64,000 bases of DNA from Euonymus europaeus (lineage: Eukaryota > Streptophyta > Magnoliopsida > Celastrales > Celastraceae). The translations under genes and the position numbers were made by a program. Positions within the stretch are counted from its first letter, which is position 1. Each line of letters begins with the position of its first letter. Shown here in pieces: positions 34,741 through 47,600 of the stretch. Under the pieces are notes generated by a model that had not been told where the DNA came from, did not search any database, and was given only the letters and a program-made list of their open reading frames with translations. Where the stretch lies: contig OY756960.1 in NCBI GenBank assembly GCA_963580455.1, positions 1 to 64,000 on the forward strand, in the 5' to 3' direction.

Positions 34741-37700
34741 AAGAAACCACATTGCGCGGCTAAATAGGTGAAAGGAGACCAACTAGCCACGAGTTCTGAA
34801 ATCAAAATCCGAAAAGCCAGGATCGTAGAGCTCGAAAAGTAGTGTGACATAAAGCTAAAAATCACCGAATTCAGAACTCGGAGTCAACGGATATTCATAA
34901 ATTTGTTTACGTAAAGAAACCACATTGCGCGGCTAAATAGGTGAAACGAGACCAACTAGCCACGAGTTCTGAAATCAAAATCCGAAATGCCACGATTGTA
35001 GAGCTCGAAAAGTAGTGTGAAATCAAGCTAAAAATCACCGAATTCAGAACTCGGAGTCAACGGATATTCATAAATCCGTTTACGTAAAGAAACCACATTT
35101 CGCGGCTAACTAGGTGAAACGAGACCAACTAGCCACGAGTTCTGAAATCAAAATCCGAAATGCAAGGATCGTAGAGCTCGAAAAGTAGTGTGAAATCAAG
35201 CTAAAAATCACCGAATTCAGAACTCGGAGTCAACGAATATTCATAAAACCGTTTACGTAAGGAAACCACATTTCGCGGCTAACTAGGTGAAACGAGACCA
35301 ACTAGCCACGAGTTCTGAAATCAAAATCCGAAACGCCAGGATCGTAGAGCTCAAAAAGTAGTGTGAAATCAAGCTAAAAATCACCGAATTCAGAACTCGG
35401 AGTCAACGGATATTCATAAAACCGTTTACGTAAAGAAACCACATTTCGCGGCTAACTAGGTGAAACGAGACCAACTAGCCACGAGTTCTGAAATCAAAAT
35501 CCGAAATGCCAGGATCGTAGAGCTCAAAAAGTAGTGTGAAATCAAGCTAAAAATCACCGAATTCAGAACTCGGAGTCAACGGATATTCATAAAACCGTTT
35601 ACGTAAAGAAACCACATTGCGCTGCTAAATAGGTGAAACGAGACCAACTAGCCACGAGTTCTGAAATCAAAATCCGAAACTCCAGGATCGTAGAGCTCAA
35701 AAAGTAGTGTGAAATCAAGCTAAAAATCACCGAATTCAGAACTCGGAGTCAACGGATATTCGTAAAACCGTTTACGTAAAGAAACCACATTTCGCGGCTA
35801 ACTTGGTGAACCGAGACCAACTAGCCACGAGTTCTGAAATCAAAATCCGAAAAGCCAGGATCGTAGAGCTCGAAAAGTAGTATGAAATCAACCTAAAAAT
35901 CACCGAATTCAGAACTCGGAGTCGACGGATATTCTTAAAACCGTTTACGTAAAGAAACCACATTTCGCGGCTAACTTGGTGAACCGAGACCAACTAGCTA
36001 CGAGTTCTGAAATCAAAATCCAAAATGCCAGGATCGTAGAGCTCAAAAAGTAGTGTGAAATCAAGCTAAAAATCTCCGAATTCAGAACTCGGAGTCAACA
36101 GATATTCATAAAACCGTTTACGTAAAGAAACCACATTGCGCTGCTAAATAGGTGAAACGAGACCAACTAGCCACGAGTTCTGAAATCAAAATCCGAAAAG
36201 CCAGGATCGTAGAGCTCGAAAAGTAGTGTGACATAAAGCTAAAAATCACCGAATTCAGAACTCGGAGTCAACGGATATTCATAAATTCGTTTACGTAAAG
36301 AAACCACATTGCGCGGCTAAATAGGTGAAACGAGACCAACTAGCCACGAGTTCTGAAATCAAAATCCGAAATGCCACGATTGTAGAGCTCGAAAAGTAGT
36401 GTGAAATCAAGCTAAAAATCACCGAATTCAGAACTCGGAGTCAACGGATATTCATAAATCCGTTTACGTAAAGAAACCACATTTCGCGGCTAACTAGGTG
36501 AAACGAGACCAACTAGCCACGAGTTCTGAAATCAAAATCCGAAATGCAAGGATCGTAGAGCTCGAAAAGTAGTGTGAAATCAAGCTAAAAATCACCGAAT
36601 TCAGAACTCGGAGTCAACGAATATTCATAAAACCGTTTACGTAAGGAAACCACATTTCGCGGCTAACTAGGTGAAACGAGACCAACTAGCCACGAGTTCT
36701 GAAATCAAAATCCGAAACGCCAGGATCGTAGAGCTCAAAAAGTAGTGTGAAATCAAGCTAAAAATCACCGAATTCAGAACTCGGAGTCAACGGATATTCA
36801 TAAAACCGTTTACGTAAAGAAACCACATTTCGCGGCTAACTAGGTGAAACGAGACCAACTAGCCACGAGTTCTGAAATCAAAATCCGAAATGCCAGGATC
36901 GTAGAGCTCAAAAAGTAGTGTGAAATCAAGCTAAAAATCACCGAATTCAGAACTCGGAGTCAACGGATATTCATAAAACCGTTTACGTAAAGAAACCACA
37001 TTGCGCTGCTAAATAGGTGAAACGAGACCAACTAGCCACGAGTTCTGAAATCAAAATCCGAAACTCCAGGATCGTAGAGCTCAAAAAGTAGTGTGAAATC
37101 AAGCTAAAAATCACCGAATTCAGAACTCGGAGTCAACGGATATTCGTAAAACCGTTTACGTAAAGAAACCACATTTCGCGGCTAACTTGGTGAACCGAGA
37201 CCAACTAGCCACGAGTTCTGAAATCAAAATCCGAAAAGCCAGGATCGTAGAGCTCGAAAAGTAGTGTGAAATCAACCTAAAAATCACCGAATTCAGAACT
37301 CGGAGTCGACGGATATTCGTAAAACCGTTTACGTAAAGAAACCACATTTCGCGGCTAACTTGGTGAACCGAGACCAACTAGCTACGAGTTCTGAAATCAA
37401 AATCCAAAATGCCAGGATCGTAGAGCTCAAAAAGTAGTGTGAAATCAAGCTAAAAATCTCCGAATTCAGAACTCGGAGTCAACAGATATTCATAAAACCG
37501 TTTACGTAAAGAAACCACATTGCGCTGCTAAATAGGTGAAACGAGACCAACTAGCCACGAGTTCTGAAATCAAAATCCGAAAAGCCAGGATCGTAGAGCT
37601 CGAAAAGTAGTGTGACATAAAGCTAAAAATCACCGAATTCAGAACTCGGAGTCAACGGATATTCATAAATTCGTTTACGTAAAGAAACCACATTGCGCGG

Positions 37701-40700
37701 CTAAATAGGTGAAACGAGACCAACTAGCCACGAGTTCTGAAATCAAAATCCGAAATGCCACGATTGTAGAGCTCGAAAAGTAGTGTGAAATCAAGCTAAA
37801 AATCACCGAATTCAGAACTCGGAGTCAACGGATATTCATAAATCCGTTTACGTAAAGAAACCACATTTCGCGGCTAACTAGGTGAAACGAGACCAACTAG
37901 CCACGAGTTCTGAAATCAAAATCCGAAATGCAAGGATCGTAGAGCTCGAAAAGTAGTGTGAAATCAAGCTAAAAATCACCGAATTCAGAACTCGGAGTCA
38001 ACGAATATTCATAAAACCGTTTACGTAAGGAAACCACATTTCGCGGCTAACTAGGTGAAACGAGACCAACTAGCCACGAGTTCTGAAATCAAAATCCGAA
38101 ACGCCAGGATCGTAGAGCTCAAAAAGTAGTGTGAAATCAAGCTAAAAATCACCGAATTCAGAACTCGGAGTCAACGGATATTCATAAAACCGTTTACGTA
38201 AAGAAACCACATTTCGCGGCTAACTAGGTGAAACGAGACCAACTAGCCACGAGTTCTGAAATCAAAATCCGAAATGCCAGGATCGTAGAGCTCAAAAAGT
38301 AGTGTGAAATCAAGCTAAAAATCACCGAATTCAGAACTCGGAGTCAACGGATATTCATAAAACCGTTTACGTAAAGAAACCACATTGCGCTGCTAAATAG
38401 GTGAAACGAGACCAACTAGCCACGAGTTCTGAAATCAAAATCCGAAACTCCAGGATCGTAGAGCTCAAAAAGTAGTGTGAAATCAAGCTAAAAATCACCG
38501 AATTCAGAACTCGGAGTCAACGGATATTCGTAAAACCGTTTACGTAAAGAAACCACATTTCGCGGCTAACTTGGTGAACCGAGACCAACTAGCCACGAGT
38601 TCTGAAATCAAAATCCGAAAAGCCAGGATCGTAGAGCTCGAAAAGTAGTGTGAAATCAACCTAAAAATCACCGAATTCAGAACTCGGAGTCGACGGATAT
38701 TCGTAAAACCGTTTACGTAAAGAAACCACATTTCGCGGCTAACTTGGTGAACCGAGACCAACTAGCTACGAGTTCTGAAATCAAAATCCAAAATGCCAGG
38801 ATCGTAGAGCTCAAAAAGTAGTGTGAAATCAAGCTAAAAATCTCCGAATTCAGAACTCGGAGTCAACAGATATTCATAAAACCGTTTACGTAAAGAAACC
38901 ACATTGCGCTGCTAAATAGGTGAAACGAGACCAACTAGCCACGAGTTCTGAAATCAAAATCCGAAAAGCCAGGATCGTAGAGCTCGAAAAGTAGTGTGAC
39001 ATAAAGTTAAAAATCACCGAATTCAGAACTCGGAGTCAACGGATATTCATAAATTCGTTTACGTAAAGAAACCACATTGCGCGGCTAAATAGGTGAAACG
39101 AGACCAACTAGCCACGAGTTCTGAAATCAAAATCCGAAATGCCACGATTGTAGAGCTCGAAAAGTAGTGTGAAATCAAGCTAAAAATCACCGAATTCAGA
39201 ACTCGGAGTCAACGGATATTCATAAATCCGTTTACGTAAAGAAACCACATTTCGCGGCTAACTAGGTGAAACGAGACCAACTAGCCACGAGTTCTGAAAT
39301 CAAAATCCGAAATGCAAGGATCGTAGAGCTCGAAAAGTAGTGTGAAATCAAGCTAAAAATCACCGAATTCAGAACTCGGAGTCAACGAATATTCATAAAA
39401 CCGTTTACGTAAGGAAACCACATTTCGCGGCTAACTAGGTGAAACGAGACCAACTAGCCACGAGTTCTGAAATCAAAATCCGAAACGCCAGGATCGTAGA
39501 GCTCAAAAAGTAGTGTGAAATCAAGCTAAAAATCACCGAATTCAGAACTCGGAGTCAACGGATATTCATAAAACCGTTTACGTAAAGAAACCACATTTCG
39601 CGGCTAACTAGGTGAAACGAGACCAACTAGCCACGAGTTCTGAAATCAAAATCCGAAATGCCAGGATCGTAGAGCTCAAAAAGTAGTGTGAAATCAAGCT
39701 AAAAATCACCGAATTCAGAACTCGGAGTCAACGGATATTCATAAAACCGTTTACGTAAAGAAACCACATTGCGCTGCTAAATAGGTGAAACGAGACCAAC
39801 TAGCCACGAGTTCTGAAATCAAAATCCGAAACTCCAGGATCGTAGAGCTCAAAAAGTAGTGTGAAATCAAGCTAAAAATCACCGAATTCAGAACTCGGAG
39901 TCAACGGATATTCGTAAAACCGTTTACGTAAAGAAACCACATTTCGCGGCTAACTTGGTGAACCGAGACCAACTAGCCACGAGTTCTGAAATCAAAATCC
40001 GAAAAGCCAGGATCGTAGAGCTCGAAAAGTAGTGTGAAATCAACCTAAAAATCACCGAATTCAGAACTCGGAGTCAACGGATATTCGTAAAACCGTTTAC
40101 GTAAAGAAACCACATTTCGCGGCTAACTTGGTGAACCGAGACCAACTAGCTACGAGTTCTGAAATCAAAATCCAAAATGCCAGGATCGTAGAGCTCAAAA
40201 AGTAGTGTGAAATCAAGCTAAAAATCTCCGAATTCAGAACTCGGAGTCAACAGATATTCATAAAACCGTTTACGTAAAGAAACCACATTGCGCTGCTAAA
40301 TAGGTGAAACGAGACCAACTAGCCACGAGTTCTGAAATCAAAATCCGAAAAGCCAGGATCGTAGAGCTCGAAAAGTAGTGTGACATAAAGCTAAAAATCA
40401 CCGAATTCAGAACTCGGAGTCAACGGATATTCATAAATTCGTTTACGTAAAGAAACCACATTGCGCGGCTAAATAGGTGAAACGAGACCAACTACCCACG
40501 AGTTCTGAAATCAAAATCCGAAATGCCACGATTGTAGAGCTCGAAAAGTAGTGTGAAATCAAGCTAAAAATCACCGAATTCAGAACTCGGAGTCAACGGA
40601 TATTCATAAATCCGTTTACGTAAAGAAACCACATTTCGCGGCTAACTAGGTGAAACGAGACCAACTAGCCACGAGTTCTGAAATCAAAATCCGAAATGCA

Positions 40701-41600
40701 AGGATCGTAGAGCTCGAAAAGTAGTGTGAAATCAAGCTAAAAATCACCGAATTCAGAACTCGGAGTCAACGAATATTCATAAAACCGTTTACGTAAAGAA
40801 ACCACATTTCGCGGCTAACTAGGTGAAACGAGACCAACTATCCACGAGTTCTGAAATCAAAATCCGAAACGCCAGGATCGTAGAGCTCAAAAAGTAGTGT
40901 GAAATCAAGCTAAAAATCACCGAATTCAGAACTCGGAGTCAACGGATATTCATAAAACCGTTTACGTAAAGAAACCACATTTCGCGGCTAACTAGGTGAA
41001 ACGAGACCAACTAGCCACGAGTTCTGAAATCAAAATCCGAAATGCCAGGATCGTAGAGCTCAAAAAGTAGTGTGAAATCAAGCTAAAAATCACCGAATTC
41101 AGAACTCGGAGTCAACGGATATTCATAAAACCGTTTACGTAAAGAAACCACATTGCGCTGCTAAATAGGTGAAACGAGACCAACTAGCCACGAGTTCTGA
41201 AATCAAAATCCGAAACTCCAGGATCGTAGAGCTCAAAAAGTAGTGTGAAATCAAGCTAAAAATCACCGAATTCAGAACTCGGAGTCAACGGATATTCGTA
41301 AAACCGTTTACGTAAAGAAACCACATTTCGCGGCTAACTTGGTGAACCGAGACCAACTAGCCACGAGTTCTGAAATCAAAATCCGAAAAGCCAGGATCGT
41401 AGAGCTCGAAAAGTAGTGTGAAATCAACCTAAAAATCACCGAATTCAGAACTCGGAGTCAACGGATATTCGTAAAACCGTTTACGTAAAGAAACCACATT
41501 TCGCGGCTAACTTGGTGAACCGAGACCAACTAGCTACGAGTTCTGAAATCAAAATCCGAAACGCCAGGATCGTAGAGCTCAAAAAGTAGTGTGAAATCAA
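34740..41600 (-). repeat. 8-mer HOR of 1384 bp, about five copies
   Basis: The marker TAGCTACGAG occurs at 35995, 37379, 38763, 40147 and 41531, each exactly 1384 bp (8 x 173) apart, and GACATAAAG at 34846, 36230 and onward shows the same spacing. Copies differ by only a few bases; for example a GTCGACGG variant is present in the 35.9, 37.3 and 38.7 kb copies and is GTCAACGG in the 40.1 kb copy. This is the most regular HOR in the window and appears recently amplified. The last copy changes AAAATGCC to GAAACGCC and leads into the next zone. Confidence 0.92.
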
Positions 41601-44600
41601 GCTAAAAATCACCGAATTCAGAACTCGGAGTCAACGGATATTCATAAATCCGTTTACGTAAAGAAACCACATTGCGCGGCTAAATAGGTGAAACGAGACC
41701 AACTAGCCACGAGTTCTGAAATCAAAATCCGAAATGCCAGGATCGTAGAGCTCAAAAAGTAGTGTGAAATCAAGCTAAAAATCAACGAATTCAGAGCTCG
41801 GAGTCAACGGATATTCATAAAACCGTTTACGTAAAGAAACCACATTTCGCGGCTAACTAGGTGAAACGAGACCAACTACCCACGAGTTTTGATATCAAAA
41901 TCCGAAAGGCCAGGATCGTAGAGCTCGAAAAGTAGTGTGAAATCAAGCTAAAAATAACCGAATTCAGAACTCGGAGTCAACGGATATTCATAAATCCGTT
42001 TACGTAAAGAAAGCACATTTCGCGGCTAACTAGGTGAAAGGAGACCAACTAGCCACGAGTTCTGAAATCAAAATCTGAAATGCAAGGATCGTAGAGCTCG
42101 AAAAGTAGTGTGAAATCAAGCTAAAAATCACCGAATTCAGAACTCGGAGTCAACGAATATTCATAAAACCGTTTACGAAAAGAAACCACATTTCGCGGCT
42201 AACTAGGTGAAACGAGACCAACTATCCACGAGTTCTGAAATCAAAATCCGAAACGCCAGGATCGTAGAGCTCAAAAAGTAGTGTGAAATCAAGCTAAAAA
42301 TCACCGAATTCAGAACTCGGAGTCAACGGATATTCATAAAACCGTTTACGTAAAGAAACCACATTTCGCGGCTAACTAGGTGAAACGAGACCAACTAGCC
42401 ACGAGTTCTGAAATCAAAATCCGAAACGCCAGGATCGTAGAGCTCAGAAAGTAGTGTGAAATCAAGCTAAAAATCACCGAATTCAGAACTCGGAGTCAAC
42501 GGATATTCATAAATCCGTTTACGTAGAGAAACCACATTGCGCGGCTAAATAGGTGAAACGAGACCAACTAGCCACGAATTCTGAAATCAAAATCCGAAAC
42601 TCCAGGATTGTAGAGCTCGAAAATTAGTGTGAAATCAAGCTAAAAATCACCGAATTCAGAACTCGGAGTCAAGGGATATTCATAAAACCGTTTACGTAAA
42701 GAAACCACATTTCGCGGCTAACAAGGTGAAACGAGACCAACTAGCCACGGGTTCTGAAATAAAAATACGAAACACCAGGATCGTAGAGCTCAAAAAGTAG
42801 TGTGAAATCAAGTTAAAAATCTCCGAATTCAGAACTCGGAGTCAACAGATATTCATAAAACCGTTTACGTAAAGAAACCACATTGCGCTGCTAAATAGGT
42901 GAAACGAGACCAACTAGCCACGAGTTCTGAAATCAAAATCCGAAAAGCCAGGATCGTAGAGCTCGAAAAGTAGTGTGACATAAAGCTAAAAATCACCGAA
43001 TTCAGAACTCGGAGTCAACGGATATTCATAAATTCGTTTACGTAAAGAAACCACATTGCGCGGCTAAATAGGTGAAACGATACCAACTACCCACGAGTTC
43101 TGAAATCAAAATCCGAAATGCCACGATTGTAGAGCTCGAAAAGTAGTGTGAAATCAAGCTAAAAATCACCGAATTCAGAACTCGGAGTCAACGGATATTC
43201 ATAAATCCGTTTACGTAAAGAAACCACATTTCGCGGCTAACTAGGTGAAACGAGACCAACTAGCCACGAGTTCTGAAATCAAAATCCGAAACGCCAGGAT
43301 CGTAGAGCTCAGAAAGTAGTGTGAAATCAAGCTAAAAATCACCGAATTCAGAACTCGGAGTCAACGGATATTCATAAATCCGTTTACGTAGAGAAACCAC
43401 ATTGCGCGGCTAAATAGGTGAAACGAGACCAACTAGCCACGAATTCTGAAATCAAAATCCGAAACTCCAGGATTGTAGAGCTCGAAAATTAGTGTGAAAT
43501 CAAGCTAAAAATCACCGAATTCAGAACTCGGAGTCAAGGGATATTCATAAAACCGTTTACGTAAAGAAACCACATTTCGCGGCTAACAAGGTGAAACGAG
43601 ACCAACTAGCCACGGGTTCTGAAATAAAAATACGAAACACCAGGATCGTAGAGCTCAAAAAGTAGTGTGAAATCAAGTTAAAAATCTCCGAATTCAGAAC
43701 TCGGAGTCAACAGATATTCATAAAACCGTTTACGTAAAGAAACCACATTGCGCTGCTAAATAGGTGAAACGAGACCAACTAGCCACGAGTTCTGAAATCA
43801 AAATCCGAAAAGCCAGGATCGTAGAGCTCGAAAAGTAGTGTGACATAAAGCTAAAAATCACCGAATTCAGAACTCGGAGTCAACGGATATTCATAAATTC
43901 GTTTACGTAAAGAAACCACATTGCGCGGCTAAATAGGTGAAACGAGACCAACTACCCACGAGTTCTGAAATCAAAATCCGAAATGCCACGATTGTAGAGC
44001 TCGAAAAGTAGTGTGAAATCAAGCTAAAAATCACCGAATTCAGAACTCGGAGTCAACGGATATTCATAAATCCGTTTACGTAAAGAAACCACATTTCGCG
44101 GCTAACTAGGTGAAACGAGACCAACTAGCCACGAGTTCTGAAATCAAAATCCGAAATGCAAGGATCGTAGAGCTCGAAAAGTAGTGTGAAATCAAGCTAA
44201 AAATCACCGAATTCAGAACTCGGAGTCAACGAATATTCATAAAACCGTTTACGTAAAGAAACCACATTTCGCGGCTAACTAGGTGAAACGAGACCAACTA
44301 TCCACGAGTTCTGAAATCAAAATCCGAAACGCCAGGATCGTAGAGCTCAAAAAGTAGTGTGAAATCAAGCTAAAAATCACCGAATTCAGAACTCGGAGTC
44401 AACGGATATTCATAAAACCGTTTACGTAAAGAAACCACATTTCGCGGCTAACTAGGTGAAACGAGACCAACTAGCCACGAGTTCTGAAATCAAAATCCGA
44501 AATGCCAGGATCGTAGAGCTCAAAAAGTAGTGTGAAATCAAGCTAAAAATCACCGAATTCAGAACTCGGAGTCAACGGATATTCATAAAACCGTTTACGT

Positions 44601-47600
44601 AAAGAAACCACATTGCGCTGCTAAATAGGTGAAACGAGACCAACTAGCCACGAGTTCTGAAATCAAAATCCGAAACTCCAGGATCGTAGAGCTCAAAAAG
44701 TAGTGTGAAATCAAGCTAAAAATCACCGAATTCAGAACTCGGAGTCAATGGATATTCGTAAAACCGTTTACGTAAAGAAACCACATTTCGCGGCTAACTT
44801 GGTGAACCGAGACCAACTAGCCACGAGTTCTGAAATCAAAATCCGAAAAGCCAGGATCGTAGAGCTCGAAAAGTAGTGTGAAATCAACCTAAAAATCACC
44901 GAATTCAGAACTCGGAGTCAACGGATATTCGTAAAACCGTTTACGTAAAGAAACCACATTTCGCGGCTAACTTGGTGAACCGAGACCAACTAGCTACGAG
45001 TTCTGAAATCAAAATCCGAAACGCCAGGATCGTAGAGCTCAAAAAGTAGTGTGAAATCAAGCTAAAAATCTCCGAATTCAGAACTCGGAGTCAACAGATA
45101 TTCATAAAACCGTTTACGTAAAGAAACCACATTGCGCTGCTAAATAGGTGAAACGAGACCAACTAGCCACGAGTTCTGAAATCAAAATCCGAAAAGCCAG
45201 GATCGTAGAGCTCGAAAAGTAGTGTGACATAAAGCTAAAAATCACCGAATTCAGAACTCGGAGTCAACGGATATTCATAAATTCGTTTACGTAAAGAAAC
45301 CACATTGCGCGGCTAAATAGGTGAAACGAGACCAACTACCCACGAGTTCTGAAATCAAAATCCGAAATGCCACGATTGTAGAGCTCGAAAAGTAGTGTGA
45401 AATCAAGCTAAAAATCACCGAATTCAGAACTCGGAGTCAACGGATATTCATAAATCCGTTTACGTAAAGAAACCACATTTCGCGGCTAACTAGGTGAAAC
45501 GAGACCAACTAGCCACGAGTTCTGAAATCAAAATCCGAAATGCAAGGATCGTAGAGCTCGAAAAGTAGTGTGAAATCAAGCTAAAAATCACCGAATTCAG
45601 AACTCGGAGTCAACGAATATTCATAAAACCGTTTACGTAAAGAAACCACATTTCGCAGCTAACTAGGTGAAACGAGACCAACTATCCACGAGTTCTGAAA
45701 TCAAAATCCGAAACGCCAGGATCGTAGAGCTCAAAAAGTAGTGTGAAATCAAGCTAAAAATCACCGAATTCAGAACTCGGAGTCAACGGATATTCATAAA
45801 ACCGTTTACATAAAGAAACCACATTTCGCGGCTAACTAGGTGAAACGAGACCAACTAGCCACGAGTTCTGAAATCAAAATCCGAAATGCCAGGATCGTAG
45901 AGCTCAAAAAGTAGTGTGAAATCAAGCTAAAAATCACCGAATTCAGAACTCGGAGTCAACGGATATTCATAAAACCGTTTACGTAAAGAAACCACATTGC
46001 GCTGCTAAATAGGTGAAACGAGACCAACTAGCCACGAGTTCTGAAATCAAAATCCGAAACTCCAGGATCGTAGAGCTCAAAAAGTAGTGTGAAATCAAGC
46101 TAAAAATCACCGAATTCAGAACTCGGAGTCAATGGATATTCGTAAAACCGTTTACGTAAAGAAACCACATTTCGCGGCTAACTTGGTGAACCGAGACCAA
46201 CTAGCCACGAGTTCTGAAATCAAATTCCGAAAAGCCAGGATCGTAGAGCTCGAAAAGTAGTGTGAAATCAACCTAAAAATCACCGAATTCAGAACTCGGA
46301 GTCAACGGATATTCGTAAAACCGTTTACGTAAAGAAACCACATTTCGCGGCTAACTTGGTGAACCGAGACCAACTAGCTACGAGTTCTGAAATCAAAATC
46401 CGAAACGCCAGGATCGTAGAGCTCAAAAAGTAGTGTGAAATCAAGCTAAAAATCACCGAATTCAGAACTCGGAGTCAACGGATATTCATAAATCCGTTTA
46501 CGTAAAGAAACCACATTGCGCGGCTAAATAGGTGAAACGAGACCAACTAGCCACGAGTTCTGAAATCAAAATCCGAAATGCCAGGATCGTAGAGCTCGAA
46601 AAGTAGTGTGAAATCAAGCTAAAAATCAACGAATTCAGAACTCGGAGTCAACGGATATTCATAAAACCGTTTACGTAAAGAAACCACATTTCGCGGCTAA
46701 CTAGGTGAAACGAGACCAACTACCCACGAGTTTTGATATCAAAATCCGAAAGGCCAGGATCGTAGAGCTCGAAAAGTAGTGTGAAATCAAGCTAAAAATA
46801 ACCGAATTCAGAACTCGGAGTCAACGGATATTCATAAATCCGTTTACGTAAAGAAAGCACATTTCGCGGCTAACTAGGTGAAAGGAGACCAACTAGCCAC
46901 GAGTTCTGAAATCAAAATCTGAAACGCAAGGATCGTAGAGCTCGAAAAGTAGTGTGAAATCAAGCTAAAAATCACCGAATTCAGAACTCGGAGTCAACGG
47001 ATATTCATAAAACCGTTTACGTAAAGAAACCACATTGCGCGGCTAAATAGGTGAAAGGAGACCAACTAGCCACGAGTTCTGAAATCAAAATCTGAAATGC
47101 AAGGATCGTAGAGCTCGAAAAGTAGTGTGAAATCAAGCTAAAAATCACCGAATTCAGAACTCGGAGTCAACGGATATTCATAAAACCGTTTACGTAAAGA
47201 AACCACATTGCGCTGCTAAATAGGTGAAACGAGACCAACTAGCCACGAGTTCTGAAATCAAAATCCGAAACTCCAGGATCGTAGAGCTCGAAAAGTAGTG
47301 TGAAATCAAGCTAAAAATCACCGAATTCAGAACTCGGAGTCAACGGATATTCGTAAAACCGTTTACGTAAAGAAACCACATTTCGCGGCTAACTTGGTGA
47401 ACCGAGACCAACTAGCCACGAGTTCTGAAATCAAAATCCGAAAAGCCAGGATCGTAGAGCTCGAAAAGTAGTGTGAAATCAAGCTAAAAAGCACCGAATT
47501 CAGAACTCGGAGTCAACGGATATTCGTAAAACCGTTTACGTAAAGAAACCACATTTCGCGGCTAACTTGGTGAACCGAGACCAACTAGCCACGAGTTCTG

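Noticed and set aside
35772..35993. A 73-codon minus-strand frame, repeated at 37156 and 38540
   Set aside because: It begins at TTG and is carried by the 1384-bp HOR. It depends on a GTCGAC variant removing a stop, and the copy near 40.1 kb, with GTCAAC, lacks it. It has no coding features.
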